From positions 62,001-126,000 of the forward strand of contig NZ_LSGQ01000001.1 in NCBI RefSeq assembly GCF_001675285.1: 64,000 nucleotides of DNA, in the 5' to 3' direction. Source of the stretch: Elizabethkingia miricola (GTDB lineage: Bacteria; Bacteroidota; Bacteroidia; Flavobacteriales; Weeksellaceae). Made by a program: the position numbers and the translations under genes. Numbering within the stretch: the stretch's first letter is position 1; every line of letters begins with the position of its first letter. The notes below the pieces were generated by a model. That model was not told where the DNA came from. It saw nothing but the letters and a program-made list of their open reading frames with translations, and searched no databases. Positions 34,930-43,582 of this stretch are shown one piece after another.

Positions 34930-35580
34930 TTATTTAAACTTATAACCTAATCCTATCTGAAAGAAGCTGTTACGCATCTTATATCCGTCAACATTTACTT
35001 TACTAATATTTGCTACCCCAAAATTATATCTGGAATCAACAAACAAACCATTATCAAACTGATATTCAAGTCCCAAATAAGGCGCAAAATTAAACGTCTT
35101 CAAAAGATCATCTGCTGATACATTCACAGAAGTACCATACTGCGTAAGATCATTCTTTATATCTTTACTTACATAGAATGCAAAATTAAAACCACCATTA
35201 ACCGTAAAATTATTGGTTACAAAATATTTAGCTCCAATAGGAACTACAATTGTTGAAAGGTTTGTCTTTTGTTTTACATTCCCTACATAAACATTTTGTC
35301 CATTTACATTTTGAGTTCCATAATTAATTTCATCACGCCCCCCCAAATCAGCATATAAGATTTCTCCTTGTAATCCCCATTGATTATCAATTCTATATTC
35401 TACTAATCCTCCAACATAAAAAGAAGATTTAGGATCTCCGGAATTAGACATATTATTGTACTTTTCTTTTATAGTAGAAAGTACATAACCTCCTTTAATT
35501 CCAAACTTAACTTTCGAATTTTGTGCATTTGCAGCAAATCCTAATAGTGCAAATGCACCAATTAATAAATTTTTCTTCAT
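34930..35580 (-). CDS. PorT-like outer membrane beta-barrel protein
   Basis: 216 residues. Signal peptide MKKNLLIGAFALLGFAANAQ, then an eight-strand-type barrel (KFGIKGGYVLSTIK, SSFYVGGLVEYRI, WGLQGEILYADLG, FTVNGGFNFAFYV, FAPYLGLEYQF) ending in FFQIGLGYKFK, with a terminal aromatic-type strand as needed for outer-membrane insertion. This is the outer membrane beta-barrel/PorT class (PF13568). Function unknown. It starts the barrel array on the minus strand side nearest uvrA, and its signal peptide is almost that of its neighbours although its barrel is different. Confidence 0.8.
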   Translation of the reverse strand: MKKNLLIGAFALLGFAANAQNSKVKFGIKGGYVLSTIKEKYNNMSNSGDPKSSFYVGGLVEYRIDNQWGLQGEILYADLGGRDEINYGTQNVNGQNVYVGNVKQKTNLSTIVVPIGAKYFVTNNFTVNGGFNFAFYVSKDIKNDLTQYGTSVNVSADDLLKTFNFAPYLGLEYQFDNGLFVDSRYNFGVANISKVNVDGYKMRNSFFQIGLGYKFK

Positions 35581-35595
35581 ATTATAGTATTAATT

Positions 35596-36114
35596 TTATT
35601 TAAATGTATAGGCATATCCAAGATTTACAGAACCAATTGTAGTTCCTTCTTTACTCATTCCTTTGTAAGAGATATAGAATTCATTACTTTTTGACTGATA
35701 GCCTAATTTTGGTTGAAAATAAAAAGCACCTGTTGTTCCGTCTTGACCAACAACAAAAAAAGCATAACCTAAATCAGCACCAATAAAAACATTAGATTCA
35801 AAGTTATACTTTGCTGTTGCTGCTACAGGAATAATACCTATATCATCAGGTCTAAGTGTAATTTGTCTCCCAAGAAAATTTCTTGTAATACTTTTAACAA
35901 AATAGTGGGAATATCCTGTGGTAAATCCAGCTTTAAAGTTTGTATCAATATTAAATAGGTAAGCCATATCTACACCGATATTAAAGGTTGCTACATCTGC
36001 TAAATTGCCCGTTGGAACTCCTATATGAGTTCCTAATTTAAAGTTACCTTTAGTTTGTGCATTCGCTACAAATCCTAATAATGCAAATACACCAATCAAT
36101 AAATTTTTCTTCAT
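35596..36114 (-). CDS. Small outer membrane beta-barrel protein
   Basis: 172 residues. Signal peptide MKKNLLIGVFALLGFVANAQ, then a barrel that is a distant paralogue of the two proteins at 37976 and 38619: shared words are KLGTHIGVPTGNLADV, VFIGADLGYAFF, FYFQPKLGY and SVNLGYAYTFK. The gene at 34930 starts 15 bases after its stop, so they form one transcript. The region upstream (ATTTCACCG, then CGAAGATATAAAA) is nearly the same as that before the gene at 37976, which suggests common control. Confidence 0.78.
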   Translation of the reverse strand: MKKNLLIGVFALLGFVANAQTKGNFKLGTHIGVPTGNLADVATFNIGVDMAYLFNIDTNFKAGFTTGYSHYFVKSITRNFLGRQITLRPDDIGIIPVAATAKYNFESNVFIGADLGYAFFVVGQDGTTGAFYFQPKLGYQSKSNEFYISYKGMSKEGTTIGSVNLGYAYTFK

Positions 36115-36203
36115 AATTGTTTAAATTATTATTTCACCGCGCGAAGATATAAAATATAATTAATCCTTTTATGATACTTTGTAATTTAGAATCCTTCTTT
36201 AGT

Positions 36204-36235
36204 TAAACAAAAATCCTCCGCTTTTCAGCGGAGGA
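36204..36235 (-). terminator. Terminator of the 530-residue lipoprotein gene
   Basis: TCCTCCGCT (36214-36222) / AGCGGAGGA (36227-36235), with an A-rich stretch on the left that becomes the U-run on the minus strand. Confidence 0.75.
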
Positions 36236-36246
36236 CTGATCTAAAA

Positions 36247-37839
36247 TTATTGTACTCTTTTTGGTTCGACCGTAATAGTGAAAAAACCAGAATCATATTT
36301 CCTTCTTATGTATTGTGAATTATTCAACCCAATTATTGTATTATCTCCAAAATTAACTATAACATCTCGCAATTTATCATTTCCTAAATTCGTAACAACT
36401 GTATATTCAGTGGAATTTGCAACCTCTGCGCTCGCTCCAAATTTAAGTCCAATTTTATTCATCAAACCTTCAGTTGGATCAATACTGAAATTTGCCGCAA
36501 ATTTACTTTGATGAACAATTTTATCTGTTGTCGTTTGACTAGGATCTACTTCCTCAATACTAATTTTGATACTTGAAGAATAATCTTCAAGACTCCAGTT
36601 CAATAATGGTATATTTAGGGCAACTTCTATAGGAGTAGCTTCTTTTACTTTCCACATATAAGTACGCATTGAGGGAGGAAATGGAGGAGGTAATGGTATT
36701 AGTGTCTTTTCATAAAATAAATTAAATAATTGTGATGGTCTGAGAGTGAAACCCTTTTCTATAATTGATCCAACACCATTCTTACCATTTACCAAAGCTA
36801 TAATACTAAATTCAAAGTTCCCTTCTGTCCAAAAACCAGAACTATCAGGAATATTCCCAGAATTAAGTTCTATATGATCTGTATTAAGTTTCGGATCATC
36901 TTGATCAGCAATCTTTGAATAATCACTTGCTTTATTTAATGTAAAAGAAGTTATATACTCCATAAAGTCATAACTAAATTTACCACGGGTATTACTTGGA
37001 GCTATATTATAATAGATATAGTCTCTCTGCCATCCATCTGTATTTTTATAAATTTCATATGCTTGTTGTATTTTAGGATCTACAACCAAGTCATTCCTTG
37101 TAGTCATTGTTCTTACAGAAGCTGATTTTTGAATTCCATTGGATTTATTTCCATTAAATGCATCATCCAAGAATTCAAAATTATATGAACTTCCCTTCAG
37201 TAAATTATCTTGATGAATTATTGATGACTTAGTATCTATAGAAGCCATGGTTTTGTTTTTAACCGAGTCACCAAGACTAACTACCTTAACTCTTTCATTT
37301 TCTTTGACAACTACAATAGGAAATGAGGGGATATATTTTGCCTCTAAGAGAAATTCACTTCCATTTTCAGTTACAATAGGAATATCTTTAGTAGTATTTA
37401 ATGTATAAGCAACTAAAGGAATTTCTGTTTTCACATCCCATTTTTCCGCTGAAAAACTGTCCATAGGCAACTCAGGAACGAAAATAGTAAGGGTAGGATA
37501 CAACCTTTCCAAAGCTTCCAAATTCTCTTTTTTAGTATATTGCTCTGCAATAATATTTTTAAAGGTTTTTCCTCCTATCAGTTGATCTTTGACCATTTGA
37601 TAAAGTACATCATAATCATTATCAAACTCTTTAAGGGCTTCTTTTTTAATAAAGTCTCTTAAATCAGCATTAACAGCTAATGCTTTAGCCAATGCTATCG
37701 AGAATTCCTGTTTGTAAACAGATTTTACATCAAGTAAATTTTGCTGAGCCTGTAATTGAGCATCTCGGTTAGATAAAGACTCTTCGCGACAAGCTATAAT
37801 GCTGGAAAACAAAATAGCAGATAATAGAATTTTTTTCAT
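36247..37839 (-). CDS. Large lipoprotein of unknown function
   Basis: 530 residues. Lipoprotein signal with SSIIAC, cysteine 17. Residues 20-130 are helical and charged (VYKQEFSIALAKALAVNADLRDFIKKEAL); from about 140 on the protein is strand-rich, with LFNLFYEKTLIPLPPPFPPSM in the middle and a C-terminal part ending in YIRRKYDSGFFTITVEPKRVQ. I recognise no family. It sits between barrel genes with its own terminator. A cell-surface or periplasmic role fits the context, nothing more can be said. Confidence 0.65.
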   Translation of the reverse strand: MKKILLSAILFSSIIACREESLSNRDAQLQAQQNLLDVKSVYKQEFSIALAKALAVNADLRDFIKKEALKEFDNDYDVLYQMVKDQLIGGKTFKNIIAEQYTKKENLEALERLYPTLTIFVPELPMDSFSAEKWDVKTEIPLVAYTLNTTKDIPIVTENGSEFLLEAKYIPSFPIVVVKENERVKVVSLGDSVKNKTMASIDTKSSIIHQDNLLKGSSYNFEFLDDAFNGNKSNGIQKSASVRTMTTRNDLVVDPKIQQAYEIYKNTDGWQRDYIYYNIAPSNTRGKFSYDFMEYITSFTLNKASDYSKIADQDDPKLNTDHIELNSGNIPDSSGFWTEGNFEFSIIALVNGKNGVGSIIEKGFTLRPSQLFNLFYEKTLIPLPPPFPPSMRTYMWKVKEATPIEVALNIPLLNWSLEDYSSSIKISIEEVDPSQTTTDKIVHQSKFAANFSIDPTEGLMNKIGLKFGASAEVANSTEYTVVTNLGNDKLRDVIVNFGDNTIIGLNNSQYIRRKYDSGFFTITVEPKRVQ

Positions 37840-37920
37840 AAAAAATATTTATAATTTGATAAAACCAAATATAAATTTTATTTAAATCACTTTAATGTGA
37901 TAAATTATGATTTTTGTCAT

Positions 37921-37955
37921 TAAAAAATAACCCTCCGCTTTTCAGCGGAGGGTTA
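37921..37955 (-). terminator. Terminator of the barrel gene at 37976
   Basis: TAACCCTCCGCT (37928-37939) / AGCGGAGGGTTA (37944-37955), A-run on the left. Confidence 0.8.
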
Positions 37956-37975
37956 ATACTATATTAAAGTATAAT

Positions 37976-38470
37976 TTACTTCAGCTTAAAATTAAATCCT
38001 AAATTAACAGAGCCTAAAGTATTACTATCCTTACTAACTCCTTTATATCCTAAATAAAGTTCCCAATTAGACTGTTGATATCCAACTTTTGGCTGATAGT
38101 AAAAACCACCACCTGATGCATATTTTCCGGTAAGGAACCCATATCCAAGATCAGCACCAATAAAGAAATTAGGACTTATTGAATATTGTGCAGATGCTGC
38201 CAAAGGGATATAACCTGCATCAGCTCCACCCCAATCTTTTATTTCAGACTTAGCAAAAAAGTGTTGGTAACCTGTTGCAATACCTAAATCAAAGTTTTCC
38301 GCCAATCTCCATTGATAAGCAGCATCTACTCCCATTGTAAAACTAGTTACATCTGAAGCATCACCTACAGGGATACCTACGTTAGCTCCAATTTTGAATT
38401 GTCCAGTAATTTGTGCACTTGCAGCAAATCCTAATAGTGCAAATGCACCCAGCAATAATGTTTTTTTCAT
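37976..38470 (-). CDS. Small outer membrane beta-barrel protein (paralogue pair, copy 1)
   Basis: 164 residues. Signal peptide MKKTLLLGAFALLGFAASAQ. The mature barrel is close to that of the next gene over its whole length (shared: DAAYQWRLAENFDLGIATGY, FFIGADLGYGFLTGK, GGGFYYQPKVGYQQS). Eight strands are plausible and the last residues GFNFKLK end the barrel. Many Asp, Gly and Tyr residues, no cysteines. Function unknown. Own leader (ATTTCACCG and CGAAGATATAAAA blocks shared with 36114) and own terminator. Confidence 0.78.
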   Translation of the reverse strand: MKKTLLLGAFALLGFAASAQITGQFKIGANVGIPVGDASDVTSFTMGVDAAYQWRLAENFDLGIATGYQHFFAKSEIKDWGGADAGYIPLAASAQYSISPNFFIGADLGYGFLTGKYASGGGFYYQPKVGYQQSNWELYLGYKGVSKDSNTLGSVNLGFNFKLK

Positions 38471-38569
38471 AATAGTTTAGAATTTTATTTCACCGTACGA
38501 AGATATAAAAATATTTTAAAAGTTAGGATATCTTAATATTCCGTCATCACTGCGTACTATGATATAAAG

Positions 38570-38600
38570 CAAAAACCTCCGTTTTCAACGGAGGTTTTAT
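38570..38600 (-). terminator. Terminator of the barrel gene at 38619
   Basis: AAAACCTCCGTT (38572-38583) / AACGGAGGTTTT (38587-38598). Confidence 0.8.
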
Positions 38601-38618
38601 TATAGTAAATTGTTTTAC

Positions 38619-39095
38619 TTATCTGAATTTAAAGTTAAATCCTAGGTTAACAGAACTAATACTTCCATTGTCAGAAACTCCTTTATATCCTAAATACAGT
38701 TCCCAATCAGATTGTTGATAACCAACTTTTGGCTGGTAGTAAAATCCTCCGCCTGATGATCCTTTACCTGTAAGAAATCCATAACCAAGATCTGCTCCGA
38801 TAAAGAATTTAGGATCTATAGAATATTGTGCGGAGGCTGCTAATGGAATAAATCCACCATCAGACCAACCACTCTTACCAAAAAAATGCTGATAACCTGT
38901 TGCAATACCTAAGTCAAAGTTTTCCGCTAGTCTCCACTGATAAGCTGCGTCCAATCCCATAGTAAAACTGGATACATTGGATACATCACCAACAGGGATA
39001 CCAATATTAGCTCCAATTTTCAATTGTCCGGTAGTTTGTGCGCTTGCAGCAAACCCTAAAAGTGCAAAAGCACCTAACAATAATGATTTTTTCAT
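38619..39095 (-). CDS. Small outer membrane beta-barrel protein (paralogue pair, copy 2)
   Basis: 158 residues from the ATG at 39095; a longer reading from 39125 would put ten residues before a complete signal peptide (MKKSLLLGAFALLGFAASAQ) and is not used. The barrel is a recent duplicate of the copy at 37976: most positions agree, and the main difference is a loop after YQHFF, shorter here (GKSGWSDGG). Upstream sequence is not like that of copy 1, so the two may be expressed differently. Confidence 0.78.
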   Translation of the reverse strand: MKKSLLLGAFALLGFAASAQTTGQLKIGANIGIPVGDVSNVSSFTMGLDAAYQWRLAENFDLGIATGYQHFFGKSGWSDGGFIPLAASAQYSIDPKFFIGADLGYGFLTGKGSSGGGFYYQPKVGYQQSDWELYLGYKGVSDNGSISSVNLGFNFKFR

Positions 39096-39157
39096 AATAT
39101 TAATTTTATAACTGTAGGCTATCAATTACAAATACTATGCTAAAATATGTTAAAATT

Positions 39158-40117
39158 TTATTTTTCCTGCATTCTACCTTCTTCACTGGTATAAGCCTGA
39201 ATAATTTTTCTCACCACCGGGTGTCTTACCACATCTTCATCAGTAAGATGTATAAAGCCTATTTCTTCAATATTTTTAAGAATAAACATCGCTTCTTTTA
39301 ATCCGGATTGTTGATTTTTAGGTAAGTCTATCTGGCTAGGGTCTCCTGTAATAATAAACTTAGCATTCATCCCCATACGGGTAAGGAACATTTTCATCTG
39401 AGAATGTGTTGTGTTCTGCGCTTCATCTAAAATTACAAAAGCATCATCCAGTGTTCGCCCGCGCATAAAAGCCAAAGGAGCAATTTCTATTACCTTTTTC
39501 TCGATATAACCTTCCAGCTTTTCAAAAGGAATCATATCCCTTAAAGCATCATATAAAGGCTGCATGTATGGATCAAGCTTCTCTTTCATATCCCCGGGAA
39601 GAAAGCCCAGGCTCTCACCTGCTTCTACTGCCGGACGTGTTAAAATAATACGTTTAACTTCTTTATCTCTGAGAGCTCTTACTGCCAAAGCCACACTTGT
39701 ATAGGTCTTACCAGTTCCGGCAGGCCCTATAGCAAAGACCATATCCTTTTTCTCGGAAACCTTAACCAGTTTTTTAAGATTTGTCGTTTTGGCTTTAATA
39801 ATTTTTCCGCCAACGCCTTTTAGCAAAATATCACTATCAAAAACCAGTTGCTTTTCATTTTCATCCTTTATTTTCAGGATGCTTTCAACATCTTTTAGTT
39901 CTATACTGTTATTATTTGAGATAAAAGAAACAATGTCGTCTAATTTTTCCTGCAAAACTTTTAAAGCTTCGTTATTGCCCATAGCAAAGATAAAATTGTC
40001 TCTTCCGGTAATTTTTAATGTTGGGAATGAGGACTTAATCAGATTGAAAAACTGATTCTGCACCCCATAAAACTGCTTGGTATCTATATCCTTCAGTTCA
40101 TAATTTAATTCATACAT
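39158..40117 (-). CDS. PhoH family ATPase
   Basis: 319 residues from the ATG at 40117. The in-frame TTG at 40150 lies inside the -7 box and is not used. The C-terminal PhoH domain has Walker A in AIGPAGTGKTYTSV, Walker B in FVILDEAQNTTHSQ and the sensor ITGDPSQIDLP. The N-terminal 100 residues hold a small KH-like segment. PhoH-like (YbeZ) proteins bind RNA and nucleotides and are linked to ribosome and RNA processing. It does not neighbour ybeY here. Divergent from the SAM-hydrolase gene. Confidence 0.92.
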   Translation of the reverse strand: MYELNYELKDIDTKQFYGVQNQFFNLIKSSFPTLKITGRDNFIFAMGNNEALKVLQEKLDDIVSFISNNNSIELKDVESILKIKDENEKQLVFDSDILLKGVGGKIIKAKTTNLKKLVKVSEKKDMVFAIGPAGTGKTYTSVALAVRALRDKEVKRIILTRPAVEAGESLGFLPGDMKEKLDPYMQPLYDALRDMIPFEKLEGYIEKKVIEIAPLAFMRGRTLDDAFVILDEAQNTTHSQMKMFLTRMGMNAKFIITGDPSQIDLPKNQQSGLKEAMFILKNIEEIGFIHLTDEDVVRHPVVRKIIQAYTSEEGRMQEK

Positions 40118-40147
40118 CCAATACTTGTTTTTACGTGTGTAACTAAA

Positions 40148-40155
40148 CAAATATA
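40148..40155 (-). promoter_or_regulatory. -7 element of the PhoH gene
   Basis: TATATTTG on the minus strand, 30 bases before the ATG at 40117. Confidence 0.5.
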
Positions 40156-40217
40156 ACGATTCCGAAAAAAATACAGATAAAAGAATTGTTAATTTATCAG
40201 GACTGCTCTGTATTTTC

Positions 40218-40225
40218 TATCTTTG
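40218..40225 (+). promoter_or_regulatory. -7 element 6 bases before the ATG at 40232
   Basis: TATCTTTG; the transcript would begin at or just before the start codon. The TTG at 40223, in frame with the gene, is part of this box. Confidence 0.55.
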
Positions 40226-40231
40226 CAGTAT

Positions 40232-41059
40232 ATGCCGATTATTACACTAACTTCTGATTACGGAACACTCGATTACCGGGTTGCTGCTATTAAGGGTAGT
40301 ATATACAATGAACTGGCGACTATAAACATAGTCGACATTACTCATCAAATACAGGCATATAACCTTCAGCAGACGGCTTACATCATCAGAAGCTCTTACA
40401 GATATTATCCTAAAGGGACAATACACATCATTAGTGTGGATTCTTTTTACCATAAAGACCGGAAGAATATTATCGCCAAAGTAGATGATCATTATTTCAT
40501 TTGTGCAGATAATGGTTTGCTAAGTTTGATGTTCTTCGACATTAATCCGGATGATATCTATGAAATTAAATTAGGAAACCGTTTCGATGATCAGGTAAGT
40601 TTTACCTCAACAGATATTTTCGTTCCTGTTGCTGCACATTTGGCTAAAGGCGGAATACCGGAAGTTGTTGGTAAAAAAACGAATAAAATAAAAGAAAACT
40701 CTTTCCCAAGAGCGATTCTGAATGAGGCTGAAGGTATTATCGTAGGAGAAATTATGTATATTGATAATTTTGGAAATGCCATTTCCAACATCAGCAAGAA
40801 TTTCTTCAACAATACTTTAAAGTCTTATGATAGCTTTGAATTAAAGTTCAGGAACTTTGTCATGTCAAAAGTAAATAACCATTACACCGATGTGGTAGAT
40901 GACTGGAAAAACGAACCCCAGTATCATGGAAGCGTTTCTGCTATATTTAATGAAAGTGACCTTTTGGAAGTTGCTATTTATAAAGGCAGCAGCATAAATG
41001 GTGCTTCCAGTCTTTTAGGACTTAGTGTAGGCGAACGTATTTTTATAGAGTTCAGCTAA
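40232..41059 (+). CDS. SAM hydrolase / SAM hydroxide adenosyltransferase (DUF62) family
   Basis: 275 residues from the ATG at 40232. The start MPIITLTSDYGTLDYRVAA carries the Asp of the SAM pocket, followed by VDITHQIQAYN, IHIISVDSFY and the C-terminal domain with YIDNFGNAISNI. The family includes the fluorinase but in most bacteria splits S-adenosylmethionine to adenosine and methionine with water. Cytosolic trimer in known cases. The gene is followed at 40 bases by hemJ and may share its transcript. Confidence 0.88.
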   Translation: MPIITLTSDYGTLDYRVAAIKGSIYNELATINIVDITHQIQAYNLQQTAYIIRSSYRYYPKGTIHIISVDSFYHKDRKNIIAKVDDHYFICADNGLLSLMFFDINPDDIYEIKLGNRFDDQVSFTSTDIFVPVAAHLAKGGIPEVVGKKTNKIKENSFPRAILNEAEGIIVGEIMYIDNFGNAISNISKNFFNNTLKSYDSFELKFRNFVMSKVNNHYTDVVDDWKNEPQYHGSVSAIFNESDLLEVAIYKGSSINGASSLLGLSVGERIFIEFS

Positions 41060-41099
41060 GTGTTTGTATTATTTATAACCATTAATTTATTATTCTAAA

Positions 41100-41645
41100 A
41101 TGGCCTACCTCATTATTAAAGCATTACACATTATCTTCATGGTAAGTTATTTCGCGGGGCTTTTCTATACTGTACGACTATTTGTCTATTATAAAGATAC
41201 CGACGCATTCGATAATCCTAAAAAAGATGTCCTGCGTGAACAATATTCCTTTATGGCCAGTAGGTTATGGAATATTATTACAGTACCCGGAGGTACATTG
41301 ATGCTTATTTTTGGCATTACCATGATCTGCATGAACCCTGCTTTACTTAAAATGCCATGGTTTCACCTAAAGCTTACAGCTTTGATAGGTCTGGCTATTT
41401 ACCATTACTGGTGTTGGAAAAAGGTAATTCAGCTGAAAAATCTTAATAAGGCAACTTTACCTTCCAAAAACCTTGCGTTAAGACAAGCAAATGAGATTGC
41501 GACATTTATTCTCTTTTTTGTAGTATTTACTGTTATTCTGAAATATGCGCTATTGGAATACTGGTGGCAGCTAGCTTTAGGATTTGTAGGACTTGTTATT
41601 TTTATTACTTTAGTGGTTAAGTTGGTTAACCGCAAAAGAAAGTAA
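41100..41645 (+). CDS. hemJ: Protoporphyrinogen IX oxidase HemJ
   Basis: 181 residues with five predicted membrane helices. The first helix KALHIIFMVSYFAGLFYTVRLFVY holds the conserved His, and a later FHLKLTALIGLAIYHYWCWK holds the conserved Lys and His of the UPF0093/HemJ family, which binds heme b and oxidises protoporphyrinogen IX. Many annotations call it a CopD family protein. Only 3 bases separate it from the methyltransferase gene downstream, so they are co-transcribed. Confidence 0.78.
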   Translation: MAYLIIKALHIIFMVSYFAGLFYTVRLFVYYKDTDAFDNPKKDVLREQYSFMASRLWNIITVPGGTLMLIFGITMICMNPALLKMPWFHLKLTALIGLAIYHYWCWKKVIQLKNLNKATLPSKNLALRQANEIATFILFFVVFTVILKYALLEYWWQLALGFVGLVIFITLVVKLVNRKRK

Positions 41646-41648
41646 TAA

Positions 41649-42452
41649 ATGAATCCTGAAGAACATTATATAGACGTTAATAAAGAATCCTGGAACAATA
41701 GAGTCGACACCCATTTCGATTCTGAATTTTATGATGTAGAAAGCTTCCTGAAAGGAAATACTTCGCTCAATAGTATAGAGCTGGCATTGCTTGGAGATAT
41801 CACCGGAAAAAAAGTTTTGCACCTGCAATGTCACTTTGGACAGGACAGCATTTCTCTTTCACGTATGGGTGCCGAAGTCACAGGAATTGATCTATCTGAC
41901 AAGGCAATTGAAAAAGCAAAAGAATTGGCTCTACAGGCAGGAACTGATACAAAATTTGTATGCAGCGATGTATATAGCCTTCCAAATGTTTTAAATGAAA
42001 AATTTGATATTGTATTTACCAGTTACGGGACTATAGGCTGGCTCCCTGATTTGGATAAATGGGCTGCAGTTATCAGTCATTTTCTAAAACCCGGCGGACA
42101 ATTTGTTTTCGCTGAATTTCATCCGGTTGTCTGGATGTTTGATGATGACTTTAAAGGTATCGGCTACAATTATTTCAAAAGTGATGCTATTGTAGAAACC
42201 AATACAGGTACTTATGCCGAGAAAGATGCAGACGTGGTACTTCATACAGTTTCATGGAATCATAGTTTATCCGAAGTTTTCACAAGTCTAATCAATCAGA
42301 AAATGCAAATTACAGCATTTAATGAATTCGATTACTCACCTTACAACTGCTTCAGACATACAGAAGAATTTGAACCAAAAAAATTCAGGATAAAACATCT
42401 GGGAAATAATATTCCTATGGTGTATTCACTTTTAGCCCAAAAAGCAGAATAA
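41649..42452 (+). CDS. Class I SAM-dependent methyltransferase
   Basis: 267 residues. SAM-binding strand VLHLQCHFGQDSISLSRMG (where a GxGxG loop would be, an HFGQ variant), VTGIDLSDKAIEKAKELA and FDIVFTSYGTIGWLPDL. This variant loop is common among small-molecule methyltransferases. Substrate unknown. It begins 3 bases after hemJ and ends 33 bases before the first serine hydrolase gene; a link to heme synthesis is not supported by the sequence. Confidence 0.85.
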   Translation: MNPEEHYIDVNKESWNNRVDTHFDSEFYDVESFLKGNTSLNSIELALLGDITGKKVLHLQCHFGQDSISLSRMGAEVTGIDLSDKAIEKAKELALQAGTDTKFVCSDVYSLPNVLNEKFDIVFTSYGTIGWLPDLDKWAAVISHFLKPGGQFVFAEFHPVVWMFDDDFKGIGYNYFKSDAIVETNTGTYAEKDADVVLHTVSWNHSLSEVFTSLINQKMQITAFNEFDYSPYNCFRHTEEFEPKKFRIKHLGNNIPMVYSLLAQKAE

Positions 42453-42485
42453 GAACCTGACACTAATAACCACAAGGATTACACA

Positions 42486-43568
42486 ATGAAAAAACTATTA
42501 TCCTTTTCATTCCTGTCATTAATTTTAAATCTTTCTGCACAAAAGAGTTTAGAAAAATCTGCCGACAGCATTATGAAAGTTCATCATATTCCGGAAATGG
42601 CTTATGCAGTTGTAACACCAGATAAAATACTGGTACAAAAAACAATTGGCCACCACCGAATTGAACAGATTCATGAAAAGCCAAATGCCAATATCAACGA
42701 TTTTTTTCATTTAGGATCCAATACAAAGGCTATTACAGGCTTCATTGCTGGTTATTTAACCGAACAGAATAAAATCAAATGGGATACAAAGTTTTTCGAT
42801 CTGTTCCCTGAATTAAAAGACAAAAGCAATCCTAAATACCTGAATATTACACTTAGCCAACTTCTGGAACACAAAGCCGGAATTCAACCATTCACATCCG
42901 GAGCTGAATATCAGAAGCTCCCAGTATTTAAAGGTAACAAATCTGAAAAAAGGCAGGCATTCGCTCAATATGTTCTAACATTCCCTCCTATAGAAAATGA
43001 TAAACCATACAATTATTCCAATGCCGGTTATAGCGTAGCAGCATTTATGCTGGAAAAAGTAAGCGGAAAAACATGGGAACAATTGGTTCAGGATGTTTTA
43101 AAGGACAAATTAAAACTACAATATACACTAGGCTGGCCAAACAGAACCGACATCAATCAACCATGGGGACATTGGGAAGATCCGCAGTTGGTGAGTGTAG
43201 CGCCAGAAACTAAATATGACCTGAGTATGGCTGAACCGGCAGGAGATATCAGCATGAATATTATCAATTATTCAAAATACATTCAGTTCAATTTACAGGG
43301 ATTGGCGGGAAAGGATAGCTTTTTGAAATCAAAAACCTATCAGTATTTATTCAATTCATCCGACCATTATAGTATTGGCTGGGGAAATAGTGTTCTAAAT
43401 AATATAAAATATTCAGAACATGCTGGTTCCGACGGAACTTTCTTTGCGTATACACTTATCAACCAGTCAGAACCTAAAGCCTATATTATTTTAATTAATA
43501 ATGCCAGCGAGCAAGCTCAGAATGGTTTATTTAATTTTTTGGAACTTCTTAGAAAGCAATATCCTTAA
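42486..43568 (+). CDS. Serine hydrolase of the class C beta-lactamase fold
   Basis: 360 residues with a signal peptide (cleavage near LNLSAQ). Active-site set of the PBP/class C fold: SNTK in LGSNTKAITGF (SxxK), YSN in YNYSNAGY (YxN) and HAG in EHAGSDG (KTG-like box). Such proteins are peptidases, esterases or beta-lactamases; the HxG instead of KTG favours a peptidase or esterase over a true AmpC. It is followed at 14 bases by a second member of the family. Confidence 0.82.
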   Translation: MKKLLSFSFLSLILNLSAQKSLEKSADSIMKVHHIPEMAYAVVTPDKILVQKTIGHHRIEQIHEKPNANINDFFHLGSNTKAITGFIAGYLTEQNKIKWDTKFFDLFPELKDKSNPKYLNITLSQLLEHKAGIQPFTSGAEYQKLPVFKGNKSEKRQAFAQYVLTFPPIENDKPYNYSNAGYSVAAFMLEKVSGKTWEQLVQDVLKDKLKLQYTLGWPNRTDINQPWGHWEDPQLVSVAPETKYDLSMAEPAGDISMNIINYSKYIQFNLQGLAGKDSFLKSKTYQYLFNSSDHYSIGWGNSVLNNIKYSEHAGSDGTFFAYTLINQSEPKAYIILINNASEQAQNGLFNFLELLRKQYP

Positions 43569-43582
43569 TAACACCAAATATT

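Noticed and set aside
34930-39095. Barrel array as a phase-variable system
   Set aside because: No invertible segments, homopolymer tracts in coding starts or recombinase gene were seen.
40223-40231. TTG start for the SAM-hydrolase gene
   Set aside because: The TTG is the end of the -7 promoter box TATCTTTG; the ATG at 40232 fits the family start. The same holds for the TTG at 45595 before the receiver-like gene and the TTG at 40150 before the PhoH gene.
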